A DNA stretch of 64,000 nt from an uncultured Pelagibacteraceae bacterium (GTDB lineage Bacteria > Pseudomonadota > Alphaproteobacteria > Pelagibacterales > Pelagibacteraceae). The stretch is taken from positions 62,001 through 126,000 of the forward strand of contig CACNFS010000001.1 of the NCBI GenBank assembly GCA_902619835.1. The letters are read 5' to 3'. Below, piece after piece: positions 1 to 7,982 of this stretch; within the stretch, counting starts at the first letter, position 1, and each line of letters opens with the position of its first letter. Position numbers and translations under genes: made by a program. Below the pieces are notes generated by a model. That model was not told the origin of the DNA. It searched no databases and saw only the letters and a program-made list of their open reading frames with translations.

Positions 1-657
1 ATGCTGTTTTTCAACAATGGATTGTAAGTCATTTTTAGAATTTACTAAAAGATTTATGAAATTGTTTCTGGAAGCTAAGATTCTATTTATAGGTTTTTTA
101 AGTTTTGAGTAATTTTTAACCTTAGAATACACTTTTTTTGTTGAGCTTCTTTTCATAGGAAAGATCAATAAAAAATGAAGCTTATGTTTTTTTTTTAACT
201 TAAATACAGATTTCAAATTTTTTTGATATCCTTGATTATGAAAAAAAAGCCTTAAATCTGAACCAATTTCTTTTGTAATTTTGCTTAAAATCTTTTTGTT
301 TAAGCTTTTTTTTGTAAAATACTTTAATAGTGTTGCGGCATTACTTGACCCTCCACCAAAGCCAGCAAAGACTGGGATTTTTTTATTTACTTTTACAGAA
401 TAATAATCATTAATGATTTTATTTTTTCTCATCACATTTAAGACATTTTTGATTGAATTATTAGATTTGCTAATATCTTTCAAGAATGGACCGGCAAAAG
501 AAACTTGATCAAAATTTTTATTTTTTATTTTTTTTAAAGATATTTTGTCATGTAGATCAATAAGGCAATAAATTGACTGAATAGAATGTAGTCCACTTTT
601 TAGTTTTTTATTGACAGATAAAGTTAAATTTATTTTTGCGTAAGAGTTTAAGACCAT
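1..657 (-). CDS. ispE: 4-diphosphocytidyl-2-C-methyl-D-erythritol kinase, partial
   Basis: GHMP-family kinase of the MEP isoprenoid pathway; phosphorylates CDP-methylerythritol. I translated 219 residues from an ATG at 657 to the left window edge, so the C-terminus is missing. Visible are the N-terminal YAKINLTL motif (catalytic Lys8 region), a glycine/serine-rich ATP loop FAGFGGGSSNAA at about residues 97-108 and GSDLRLFF at about 132-139 (family form GADVPFF, holding the catalytic Asp). The segment after this Asp is shorter and lacks the usual glycine-rich GE stretch, so the protein is divergent. Its start lies 4 bp after the stop of the TPR gene, so the two are probably co-transcribed. It supplies precursors for the same pathway as ispH at 17 kb and the carotenoid genes. 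Confidence 0.88.
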   Translation of the reverse strand, partial: MVLNSYAKINLTLSVNKKLKSGLHSIQSIYCLIDLHDKISLKKIKNKNFDQVSFAGPFLKDISKSNNSIKNVLNVMRKNKIINDYYSVKVNKKIPVFAGFGGGSSNAATLLKYFTKKSLNKKILSKITKEIGSDLRLFFHNQGYQKNLKSVFKLKKKHKLHFLLIFPMKRSSTKKVYSKVKNYSKLKKPINRILASRNNFINLLVNSKNDLQSIVEKQH

Positions 658-661
658 ACTT

Positions 662-2362
662 TTAAAGGCCTTTTATTAATTTTTGTTCAATTTTTTCTTT
701 TAAATCCTTTTCAGCTTCATCGAGGTTTAGAACATAGTTCCAATAATATCTTGCTTGTATTTCGTCTCCATTTTTCCAAAGAACATCTCCATAATGATCA
801 TTAACAATTGGATCTGCGGGCATCAATTGTAATGCGAGTTGAAGGTATTCTTTAGACTCTTCATACCTTTTAAGCTTGAATAATGCCCAACCCAGTGAGT
901 CAATTATATACGGATCATTAGATTTCAGCTTATTTGCTTTTTCAAGCATGCTAAGAGACTTTTCAATTTTAATACCTTGCTCTATCCATGAATAAGCTAA
1001 ATAATTTATTACATAGGCTTGGTTTGGGCTTACTTCCAAAGAGTTTAAGAAATCTTTCTCGGCTTTCTCCCATTCTCCAGATCTTTCATAAGCTATACCT
1101 CTGCCATCAGTAGCTTCGGGGTATAGTGGATGATCTTTATTAATTCTGTTTAAAATATTTGAATAGTACTCGATTGAACTTTCAAATTTTTCATTATTTT
1201 TTAAAAATTCTGCATAATCAAAGATTTCGTAAAGTCCCTTTATATATAATTCTTTAAAAGTTTTTTTTAAAAGATTTAAAGATTTTTCTTTATTCTTCTC
1301 CTGTATCAAAATTCTACAAATTTGTTTTGTAGAATGCCATTTAAAAGCTATTCCTTTTTTTGTTAATTTTTCATAAATTTTTTTTGAATTATCGAAATCA
1401 TTTATTTTATAAAAATTCTCTGCTAACAAAATATCAAAAGCGTGAAAATTTTGATTAAGATGTTTTGATAAGTTTAAATAAAAATTTGAAACTTGGTAAA
1501 TTGATTGTGAAGAGAATGCATTAGCATTTATATAAAGCAACTCTGCCACGATATGTTGTTTATTTTTACAATTAAATTCAAAACTGTTTTTGGATAATTC
1601 TAAGTCAATTTTATACTGATTTAAAAGAAGATTTCTTGGGTTTTTTTTTAATGATTTAGAAATAATTTTTTTTGCTTTAATAGTTTCACCTTTGTTTTCT
1701 AAGTATTTACCATAAAAGAAATTATATCTTGAAAAATCAGTTTTTTTATCAGAGGTTAAATTTCTAAAAGACTCCTCAGTTTGACTATCATCAAAATAAC
1801 AACTCAAAAAAACTTTTTGTATCTTTTTTAAATTTTGGAATCTTTCATCTATTTGGCTCAAATTAAATAAAGCTCTTTCTGGATCATTCATAACTAAATC
1901 AGACCAAATGTATAATGATTCAGCAATATAATTATCTAGTAAAGATACAGATTTTCTTTTTTTTGCTTTTTGAAAAAACTTTTTAGAAAGATGATATTTA
2001 CTATTTTTAAAATAATAAACTCCGATTATTATATCGCTCTCAAAACTATCCTTTTTTTCTTTTTCAAGTTTTTTTGAAAAGTTAAAAGCATAGTTAAGAT
2101 TTCCTGAATTAACTAAAGAATATAAGTAATTTTTTGAGTAATTTTTATGAATTTTTTCAAGGCCATCTAGTTTTTTAAGATAATTAAAAGAGTCTTGATA
2201 TTTGCTTTGATTTAATAACAATATCCCAGAGAAATAATTAGAAATACTATCAGCATTATTGAATTTATCTAAATTTTTTGCATTTAATGTGGAAAAAGAT
2301 ATAAAAACAATGACAAATAAAATTTGTGTTGTAATCTTAGTTAATTTTTTAAAAAAATTCAT
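662..2362 (-). CDS. secreted TPR-repeat protein
   Basis: About 566 residues from the ATG at 2362; a longer frame exists to 2383 but the later Met gives a clean signal peptide (MNFFKKLTK, then a hydrophobic stretch ending near LNAKN). The rest is helical repeats of tetratricopeptide type, clearest in the C-terminal third, where units such as YPEATDGRGIAYERSGEW and DPYIIDSLGWALFKLKRY follow each other at about 34-residue spacing; the N-terminal part is a more degenerate repeat. No enzymatic motif is seen. TPR proteins of this kind in alphaproteobacteria sit in the periplasm as assembly or scaffold proteins; that role is inferred. It lies directly upstream of ispE and head-to-head with the uracil-DNA glycosylase gene, whose ATG is 2 bp away. 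Confidence 0.8.
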   Translation of the reverse strand: MNFFKKLTKITTQILFVIVFISFSTLNAKNLDKFNNADSISNYFSGILLLNQSKYQDSFNYLKKLDGLEKIHKNYSKNYLYSLVNSGNLNYAFNFSKKLEKEKKDSFESDIIIGVYYFKNSKYHLSKKFFQKAKKRKSVSLLDNYIAESLYIWSDLVMNDPERALFNLSQIDERFQNLKKIQKVFLSCYFDDSQTEESFRNLTSDKKTDFSRYNFFYGKYLENKGETIKAKKIISKSLKKNPRNLLLNQYKIDLELSKNSFEFNCKNKQHIVAELLYINANAFSSQSIYQVSNFYLNLSKHLNQNFHAFDILLAENFYKINDFDNSKKIYEKLTKKGIAFKWHSTKQICRILIQEKNKEKSLNLLKKTFKELYIKGLYEIFDYAEFLKNNEKFESSIEYYSNILNRINKDHPLYPEATDGRGIAYERSGEWEKAEKDFLNSLEVSPNQAYVINYLAYSWIEQGIKIEKSLSMLEKANKLKSNDPYIIDSLGWALFKLKRYEESKEYLQLALQLMPADPIVNDHYGDVLWKNGDEIQARYYWNYVLNLDEAEKDLKEKIEQKLIKGL

Positions 2363-2364
2363 TA

Positions 2365-3060
2365 ATGCACAAAAATAAATCAATTAAATTAATAAAATAT
2401 TATAGCTTTATAAATTATAATTTAATTTACAATAATAAGGCAATCAATAGATATAAAAAGGACAATTTTGGAATAACAGAGGATATTTCTAATAACTTAG
2501 AATTATTGAAAAAATCAATAATTAGCCAAAAAAATTGTGATTTAAAAAAAAAAGCAAAAAATATTGTATTTAGTGATGGTAATCCAAAGTCAAAAATTAT
2601 GCTAATAGGTGAAGCTCCAGGTGCAAGTGAAGATGAGGAAGGATTACCTTTTGTTGGAAGAGCAGGAATATTGCTTGATAAAATGTTATCAGCTATTAAT
2701 TTAGATAGAAAAAATGTTTATATTTCAAATATAATAAACTATCGCCCTCCTGAAAACCGAAAACCTACAGAGGAAGAAATCAAGAGATATTTGCCATTTA
2801 TCACAAAACACATTGCAATAATTAGGCCTAAAATTCTTGTGCTGCTTGGGAGCACTGCTATGAACGCTCTAATTGGAAGTGAGGTAGTAATATCTAAAAT
2901 GAGGGGTAAATGGATTGAGAAAAAATTTGGAAACAGTAAAACATCGGTGATTGTAACATTTCATCCCGCCTTTTTAATGAGGCAACCAGCTCAAAAAAAA
3001 TTGGCATGGATTGATTTAAAAATGATAAGAGATAAAAAAAATAACCTTAATATTAATTGA
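2365..3060 (+). CDS. family 4-type uracil-DNA glycosylase
   Basis: Removes uracil from DNA at the first step of base excision repair. Core motifs are present: GEAPG at residues 82-86 followed by GLPFVGRAG, NIINYRPPENR near 122-132, LVLLGSTAMNAL near 158-169 and the active-site HPAFL at 200-204. The protein has a single cysteine (Cys58), so the four-cysteine iron-sulfur site of classical family 4 enzymes cannot form; alphaproteobacterial members with the same NIVFSDGNP region look similar from memory. The first 45 residues are low-complexity and may not all be translated. The stop overlaps the TTG start of rnhB (TTGA), so the two repair genes are translationally coupled. Confidence 0.88.
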   Translation: MHKNKSIKLIKYYSFINYNLIYNNKAINRYKKDNFGITEDISNNLELLKKSIISQKNCDLKKKAKNIVFSDGNPKSKIMLIGEAPGASEDEEGLPFVGRAGILLDKMLSAINLDRKNVYISNIINYRPPENRKPTEEEIKRYLPFITKHIAIIRPKILVLLGSTAMNALIGSEVVISKMRGKWIEKKFGNSKTSVIVTFHPAFLMRQPAQKKLAWIDLKMIRDKKNNLNIN

Positions 3061-3635
3061 GAGAGTTAACAACAGCAGGAGTTGATGAAGTAGGTAGAGG
3101 GTGTTTGGCAGGGCCCGTGGTCTCTGCCGCAGTAATATTAAAAAAAAATATAGACCTCAAACTTTTGAAAGACTCAAAGAAAATAACATTTAATAAACGT
3201 GAAAAAATCGCGGAACACATTAAAAATAACTCCTTTTTCTCAATTGGTATTGCATCTGTGAATGAAATATTAACTCTGAACATTTTGCAAGCATCTTTGC
3301 TTTCAATGAGAAGAGCAATTAATCAACTGCCAGTAAAGCCAGGTATAATTTTAATAGATGGAAACTTTGCGCCCAAAGGACTACAAAATTATAAAACAAT
3401 AATTAACGGAGATGAAAAAATCAAAGTTATAAGTGCAGCTTCCATAGTTGCAAAAGTTTACAGGGATAGATTTATGATAAAGTTATCAAAAAAATTTTCT
3501 AATTATGCTTGGGAGACTAATTTTGGATACGGTACCAAGGCTCATCTTGAAGGCTTGAAAAGACACGGAGTTACTTCACACCACAGGAGGGCTTTTAAGC
3601 CGGTATACAAGATATTGTCTAGTTTAGAATCGTAA
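3057..3635 (+). CDS. rnhB: ribonuclease HII
   Basis: Cleaves the RNA strand of RNA-DNA hybrids and starts removal of single misincorporated ribonucleotides. All four acidic residues are visible: Asp10 and Glu11 in GVDEVGRG, Asp101 in ILIDGNF and Asp137 in KVYRDRF. The C-terminal FGYGTKAH and HHRRAF stretches are also family features; 192 residues is normal. The start is a TTG at 3057 because an in-frame stop lies directly upstream and no ATG precedes the DEVGRG motif. It overlaps the stop of the uracil-DNA glycosylase gene by 4 bp. The GAATC in its last codons is one of three GANTC sites ahead of ccrM. Confidence 0.95.
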   Translation: MRELTTAGVDEVGRGCLAGPVVSAAVILKKNIDLKLLKDSKKITFNKREKIAEHIKNNSFFSIGIASVNEILTLNILQASLLSMRRAINQLPVKPGIILIDGNFAPKGLQNYKTIINGDEKIKVISAASIVAKVYRDRFMIKLSKKFSNYAWETNFGYGTKAHLEGLKRHGVTSHHRRAFKPVYKILSSLES

Positions 3636-3702
3636 GCACTAAAATTACAATTTTTTTTTAAAAAGATTTGACCCTTGATTCAATTTAAGGTTGAATCTTC
3701 GA
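3627..3702 (+). promoter_or_regulatory. ccrM leader with three GANTC sites
   Basis: GAATC at 3627-3631 (inside the end of rnhB), GATTC at 3677-3681 and GAATC at 3693-3697 all lie within 76 bp ahead of the ccrM ATG at 3703. GANTC is the sequence CcrM methylates. In Caulobacter, GANTC sites in the ccrM leader take part in its cell-cycle control, so an autoregulatory role here is a reasonable inference. A possible -35 TTGACC lies at 3668-3673, but no convincing -10 follows. Confidence 0.55.
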
Positions 3703-4776
3703 ATGTTAAATTTACAAAACAAAATTCTCAATGGTGATTGTTTGGAAGAATTGAAAAAAATTCCAAGTAAAACTTTTAATTTAGTTTTTGCAGATCCTCC
3801 ATACAATATGCAAATTGGTGAAAATTTAACTCGCCCCGATTCAAGTAAAGTTTACGGAGTTAATGATGAGTGGGATCAGTTTAAAAGTTTTAAGGATTAT
3901 GACGATTTTTGTAAGGCTTGGTTGACTGAGTGTAAGAGAATATTAAAAGATAATGGAAGTATATGGGTTATAGGCTCTTATCATAATATTTTTCGTCTAG
4001 GTTATCACTTACAAAATTTAGGATATTGGTTATTAAATGACATCATATGGAACAAAAATAATCCAATGCCAAATTTTAAAGGAACTAGATTTACTAATGC
4101 TCACGAAACATTAATTTGGGCTTCAAAATATAAAAAAGCGAAATATACTTTTAATTATCAATCTTTAAAATGTTTTAATGATGACCTGCAAATGAGGTCG
4201 GACTGGACTTTACCAATTTGCAGCGGGAAAGAAAGGTTAAGAAAGAATGGAAAGAAAGTTCACTCTACCCAAAAGCCTGAGGCATTACTACACAGAATCA
4301 TTCTAGCCACAACAAATAAGGGGGATAGTATATTTGATCCATTCTTGGGCACTGGTACAACTGCTGTTGTTTCCAAGAAATTGGGTAGAAATTATTATGG
4401 TATTGAGAAAAATAAAAGATATTTTAGAGCAGCTTTAGAAAGAATAGCCAAGACTAAAAAAATAGAAGATACTTATCTTGATACAATTGAAAACAATAAA
4501 TCTAAACCAAGAGTCCCTTTTGGTTCACTTGTTGAGCTTGGAATAATCAAGCCTGGAGCATCATTAATAGATCCTAAGAAAAAAATTATTGCAAAAATTA
4601 GAGCTGATGGAAGCATAAAATATGGAAATTCAGCAGGTTCTATTCATAAAATTGCAGCTAAAATTATGGGAACAGAAAGTTATAATGGTTGGACATACTG
4701 GCATTACAATTTTAATGGATCAACTGTTTTAATTGATAGTCTTAGACAAAAATTTTATTCTGATAAAAGAGTTTAG
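3703..4776 (+). CDS. ccrM: cell-cycle DNA adenine methyltransferase CcrM (GANTC)
   Basis: Methylates adenine in GANTC and re-methylates the chromosome late in the alphaproteobacterial cell cycle. The order is that of a beta-class N6-adenine methyltransferase: DPPY at residues 31-34 (catalytic motif IV), then WVIGSYHNIFRLG, NDIIWNKNNPMPNF and TNAHETLIWASK, and near residue 205 the AdoMet-binding DPFLGTGTT. The C-terminal 80 residues (from about PRVPFGSLVELG) match the CcrM-specific DNA-recognition domain rather than the HinfI-type core alone. I start at ATG 3703 rather than the in-frame TTG at 3691, giving 357 residues, the usual CcrM length. GcrA, which reads this methylation in other alphaproteobacteria, is encoded at 62.3 kb. 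The 3' end overlaps the convergent monooxygenase gene by 4 bp. Confidence 0.95.
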   Translation: MLNLQNKILNGDCLEELKKIPSKTFNLVFADPPYNMQIGENLTRPDSSKVYGVNDEWDQFKSFKDYDDFCKAWLTECKRILKDNGSIWVIGSYHNIFRLGYHLQNLGYWLLNDIIWNKNNPMPNFKGTRFTNAHETLIWASKYKKAKYTFNYQSLKCFNDDLQMRSDWTLPICSGKERLRKNGKKVHSTQKPEALLHRIILATTNKGDSIFDPFLGTGTTAVVSKKLGRNYYGIEKNKRYFRAALERIAKTKKIEDTYLDTIENNKSKPRVPFGSLVELGIIKPGASLIDPKKKIIAKIRADGSIKYGNSAGSIHKIAAKIMGTESYNGWTYWHYNFNGSTVLIDSLRQKFYSDKRV

Positions 4777-5903
4777 TTTTTATATACTATTTTGAGGTAT
4801 GCGCTTACAAAACTCTTTCTCTTGATAAGGATTTTCATAAAAAAATTCCTAATAGCTTGTAAAATTGAGCTCGAAAAATGGAAGGCGATAAAATTAAAAT
4901 TTGATCTTTTTCTAATTATTTTTGCTCTTTTTAATCTTTCCTGATAGTAAGACTTTTGAATATCATTTTTTTGACTTCTTAAAAGGTTAAATAACTCATA
5001 CGCGCTTTCTATTGATTGTCCAGCACCTTGAGCTAAGGTTGGTAAAAAACCATTAAAAGCGTCACCAATATAAAATACTTTGCTATTAGTCGAAGGTAAT
5101 ATTTCGGTAGTTGAATATAATGGCCATACTTTTAAATCATTAGCAAATATCTTTTCCATCTTTGGATTTTGAGTAAGAACATTTTCGACTATAGATTTGA
5201 TATTATCAGGTTCGTATTTTTTTTGTCTAATAATGCTAACAACGTTAAGTTCTTTATTTTTGTTAACAGGATATATTACAATATGACAATTTTTACCCAT
5301 CAGTAGAGAAATTTTCTGTTCATCAATATCTAATTCCGATTTAGATTTAAGGATTGCTCTAACTGCTACAGCTTTTTTGAATTTTGGTTCATTCTTTTTC
5401 TTTTCAAAAAAAGATCTGGTGTTAGAAAAAATACCGTCTGCTCCTACTACAATGTCTACGAGATCGTTTGTATTGTCATCAAATTTAATAAGTATTTTAC
5501 CCTTTAATTCAGAAACTTCTTTAATTTTTTTACCAAATCTTAAATGTTGTGTGTAGATATCATCTTTTAAAAACTCAATCAAAGTTGATCGTTGTAAAGT
5601 TGTATATTTATTTTCTTCTGTATTAAACTGAGTGAGATCTAGATCGCAAATTTTTTTATTTTGAATGTCATAAAAATCTACTCCTTTTGGATTAAATATT
5701 TTTTCAATATTAATTTTATTAAATCCTATTTTATTAAGAATCTTTATACTATTAACTCCTAGTTGAATTCCATATCCTTCCTCAAGGGATAAACTCTCTT
5801 GTTTTTCATATAACATAAATACATGCTCGGAATTTTGTTTAATTAAATTAGCAAGAGTTAATCCTGCTATTCCTGCACCGATAATTGCTATTTTTTTTTT
5901 CAT
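4773..5903 (-). CDS. FAD-dependent aromatic-ring-type monooxygenase
   Basis: Group A flavin monooxygenase, related to UbiH/salicylate hydroxylases. Rossmann FAD motif GAGIAG at residues 9-14, Arg/Glu pocket region after it, the GADGIFSNTR motif (DG motif binding FAD and NADPH) near 154-163 and the GDAFNGFLPTLAQGAG motif (GD motif) near 280-295. Length 376 is typical. Substrate is not evident: it could be a ubiquinone-ring hydroxylase or act on another aromatic compound; I see no ubi gene next to it. Its start overlaps the stop of mutY by one base, so it is the second gene of a mutY operon. Confidence 0.8.
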   Translation of the reverse strand: MKKKIAIIGAGIAGLTLANLIKQNSEHVFMLYEKQESLSLEEGYGIQLGVNSIKILNKIGFNKINIEKIFNPKGVDFYDIQNKKICDLDLTQFNTEENKYTTLQRSTLIEFLKDDIYTQHLRFGKKIKEVSELKGKILIKFDDNTNDLVDIVVGADGIFSNTRSFFEKKKNEPKFKKAVAVRAILKSKSELDIDEQKISLLMGKNCHIVIYPVNKNKELNVVSIIRQKKYEPDNIKSIVENVLTQNPKMEKIFANDLKVWPLYSTTEILPSTNSKVFYIGDAFNGFLPTLAQGAGQSIESAYELFNLLRSQKNDIQKSYYQERLKRAKIIRKRSNFNFIAFHFSSSILQAIRNFFMKILIKRKSFVSAYLKIVYKN

Positions 5904-6904
5904 TAAAATAAATTTAAAAGTTGTTTAAATATTTTTTTTGTAAAACTTGGCATAAATTCTTTATTTCTCTCAAGAGAGTACCAACCGTAAGGTGAAGGGA
6001 TTTTTCTTGAGAACTTATAATATAAATTTATATTAAGTTTCAGGTTTGAAATAGAATTTTTATAATTTTTTAGAAATTTCCAATTTTTATTAATAGGTAA
6101 AATATTTGAGTCCTTAATGATGGGTAAATGAAAATTTTTCAAAAAACTAATATTTGTGTTTCTCGCTAAGGCAACTTGTTTTTTTTTATTGATAAGGCAA
6201 AAAATATCATAATTTTTAGTTTTAATCATTTTTTTTTTAATAATCTTAATTTTATTCCTAGATTTAAAATACTTACAAGTTTTATTCAAACAACAAGTAA
6301 TACAATTTGGGTTTTTTGGTTTACAAATAAGTGCGCCAAATTCCATAATACCCTCAACAAAATCAGAATTACGATTTGTATTAAATAGTTTTTTTTTATT
6401 TTTTAAAATTAATTTCTCAAAATTAATTTTATTATCTTCCTTGTTAAATAATCGCGAAAACACTCTTTTTACATTCCCATCCACAGCAATAGTAGGTTTA
6501 TTATAAATTAAACCTAATAATGCGTTTCCAGTATAATTACCTACGCCTGGGAGTGTTTTTATTTCTTCGAGAGTCTCTGGTAATTTTGAATTATAATTTT
6601 TAACTAAAGTTTTAGAGCACGCCAAAAGGTTTTTTGCCCTTCTGTAATAGCCAAGCCCTTCCCATAGTTTTAAAACATCAATTTCTCTGGTATCTGCTAA
6701 AGCCTCGAGTGTTTTATATTTTCTGATAAATTTATTAAAATAAGGAATCACTGTTTTAACTTGTGTCTGTTGCAACATAAATTCACTCAAAAGTCTATAA
6801 TACAGCTTTTTAGGAGACTTTTTGCTAACACGCCAAGGGAGATTCCTTCTGCTATTATCGTACCAAGCTAAAATTTTTTTTGATAAAGTCGGACTTATAT
6901 GCAT
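5903..6904 (-). CDS. mutY: A/G-specific adenine DNA glycosylase MutY
   Basis: Removes adenine mispaired with 8-oxoguanine. Helix-hairpin-helix segment LPGVGNYTGNAL followed by the catalytic Asp in AVDGNVKRV; catalytic Glu in EFMLQQTQV. The four iron-sulfur cysteines are complete in the pattern C-x6-C-x2-C-x5-C (CKPKNPNC, CITC, CLNKTC). The C-terminal Nudix-like recognition domain is present but short and divergent. The start is the ATG at 6904 (333 residues); the open frame extends to 6940 but the extra residues do not resemble the family. The ATG is head-to-head with the next gene in the palindrome ATGCAT at 6899-6904. Pairs functionally with the glycosylase and RNase HII genes nearby. Confidence 0.93.
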   Translation of the reverse strand: MHISPTLSKKILAWYDNSRRNLPWRVSKKSPKKLYYRLLSEFMLQQTQVKTVIPYFNKFIRKYKTLEALADTREIDVLKLWEGLGYYRRAKNLLACSKTLVKNYNSKLPETLEEIKTLPGVGNYTGNALLGLIYNKPTIAVDGNVKRVFSRLFNKEDNKINFEKLILKNKKKLFNTNRNSDFVEGIMEFGALICKPKNPNCITCCLNKTCKYFKSRNKIKIIKKKMIKTKNYDIFCLINKKKQVALARNTNISFLKNFHLPIIKDSNILPINKNWKFLKNYKNSISNLKLNINLYYKFSRKIPSPYGWYSLERNKEFMPSFTKKIFKQLLNLF

Positions 6905-7381
6905 AACAAAAATAATAATAAAATGAGAACGTACATACAAGGACTTCGTCCATTTTCAACTTCTATTCCTAAAACTTTGAAGAAATATTTGAAAAAAGGC
7001 GGATACTATTATTCCAATATAATTGATAATTGGACAAAAATTGTAAGCAAAAACGTTTACGACTCTTGTTATCCTATCAAAATAAAAATGGGTAAAGATA
7101 TGAAAGATGGAATTTTGGTGCTTAATGTAATTCACGGAAAAGAAGTGGAAATAGAGTATAAAAAAAATGAAATAATAGATAAGATAAATTGTTTTTTTGG
7201 ATACAATTGTATTAAAAGTATTATATTAAAAATAGTTCAAGACAAAATTAATGTACAAGATAAAACTTTTCCAAATATTAAGAATTTAAAACAAATTGAA
7301 GAAAAAATGGAAAAAATAAATAATGAACAGCTTAAAACCTCTTTAAATAATTTTTTAAAAGCTTATTATGACAAATATTAA
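6899..7381 (+). CDS. DUF721/DciA-like protein
   Basis: 160 residues with the DUF721 pattern: GLRPFSTSIPKTLKKYLKKGG, then NIIDNWTKIV and a small alpha/beta core (GILVLNVIHGKEVEIEYKK, INCFFGYNCIKSIIL). DUF721 includes DciA, the ancestral loader of the replicative DnaB helicase, which is a likely but unproven role here. The first ATG at 6899 lies inside the ATGCAT shared with mutY; an alternative ATG at 6923 would leave an 18 bp gap. The 3' end overlaps the DsbA-like gene by 14 bp, and the order DUF721-DsbA-SMC is common in alphaproteobacteria. Confidence 0.72.
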   Translation: MHNKNNNKMRTYIQGLRPFSTSIPKTLKKYLKKGGYYYSNIIDNWTKIVSKNVYDSCYPIKIKMGKDMKDGILVLNVIHGKEVEIEYKKNEIIDKINCFFGYNCIKSIILKIVQDKINVQDKTFPNIKNLKQIEEKMEKINNEQLKTSLNNFLKAYYDKY

Positions 7382-7982
7382 TAAAATATTTTTAAAAGCG
7401 ATAATAGTATTTCTAATTTTATTTTCTGTAAAAGCTGAAAGTAATATTGTTAGCGTTGGTAAAACAGACGCAAAAGTTACGGTAAAAGTATTTTCATCAT
7501 TAACTTGTCCTGCTTGTGCAAGTTGGCATTCAAAAATATTTTACAAAATGAAAAAAGATTTTATAGATGAGGGTCTTGTAAAATTTGAGCATCACGCCTT
7601 CCCTTTAGATATGGCGGCATTAAACGCTGAGATTATTTTACGATGCACTGTCGATAACAATAAAAGGTTTAAACTTTTAGGAAAGATTTACGAAAAACAG
7701 AGTGTATGGGCGGTTGGATCAGACATTAATAAGATTAATGAGTCTATAAAAAAGATTGGATTAGAAGTTGATTTAAAAAAAGATGATATGGATAAATGTT
7801 TAAAAAATGGTAAATTTCAAGATGAAATTTTAAATCAGAGAATTGATGCTCAAAAAAAATATAAGGTCGGAGCAACACCAACTATAATAATAAATGAAAA
7901 AAAATATTCTGGAAAAAATGAATATTTAAAATTTAGAAAAGAAATAGAAAAAAATTTGGTAAAATATGGTTTATTAAAATGA
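7368..7982 (+). CDS. DsbA-like periplasmic thioredoxin-fold protein
   Basis: 204 residues: signal peptide (KIFLKAIIVFLILFSVKA, cleavage near residue 23), thioredoxin fold with a CPAC redox pair at Cys47/Cys50, helical insertion, and the cis-Pro loop GATPTIII near the C-terminus. The family is DsbA/ScsC-like thiol oxidoreductases that form or isomerise disulfides in exported proteins. It overlaps both neighbours (14 bp with the DUF721 gene, 4 bp with smc), so it sits in an operon with replication and chromosome genes. No DsbB is seen in the window. Confidence 0.85.
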   Translation: MTNINKIFLKAIIVFLILFSVKAESNIVSVGKTDAKVTVKVFSSLTCPACASWHSKIFYKMKKDFIDEGLVKFEHHAFPLDMAALNAEIILRCTVDNNKRFKLLGKIYEKQSVWAVGSDINKINESIKKIGLEVDLKKDDMDKCLKNGKFQDEILNQRIDAQKKYKVGATPTIIINEKKYSGKNEYLKFRKEIEKNLVKYGLLK

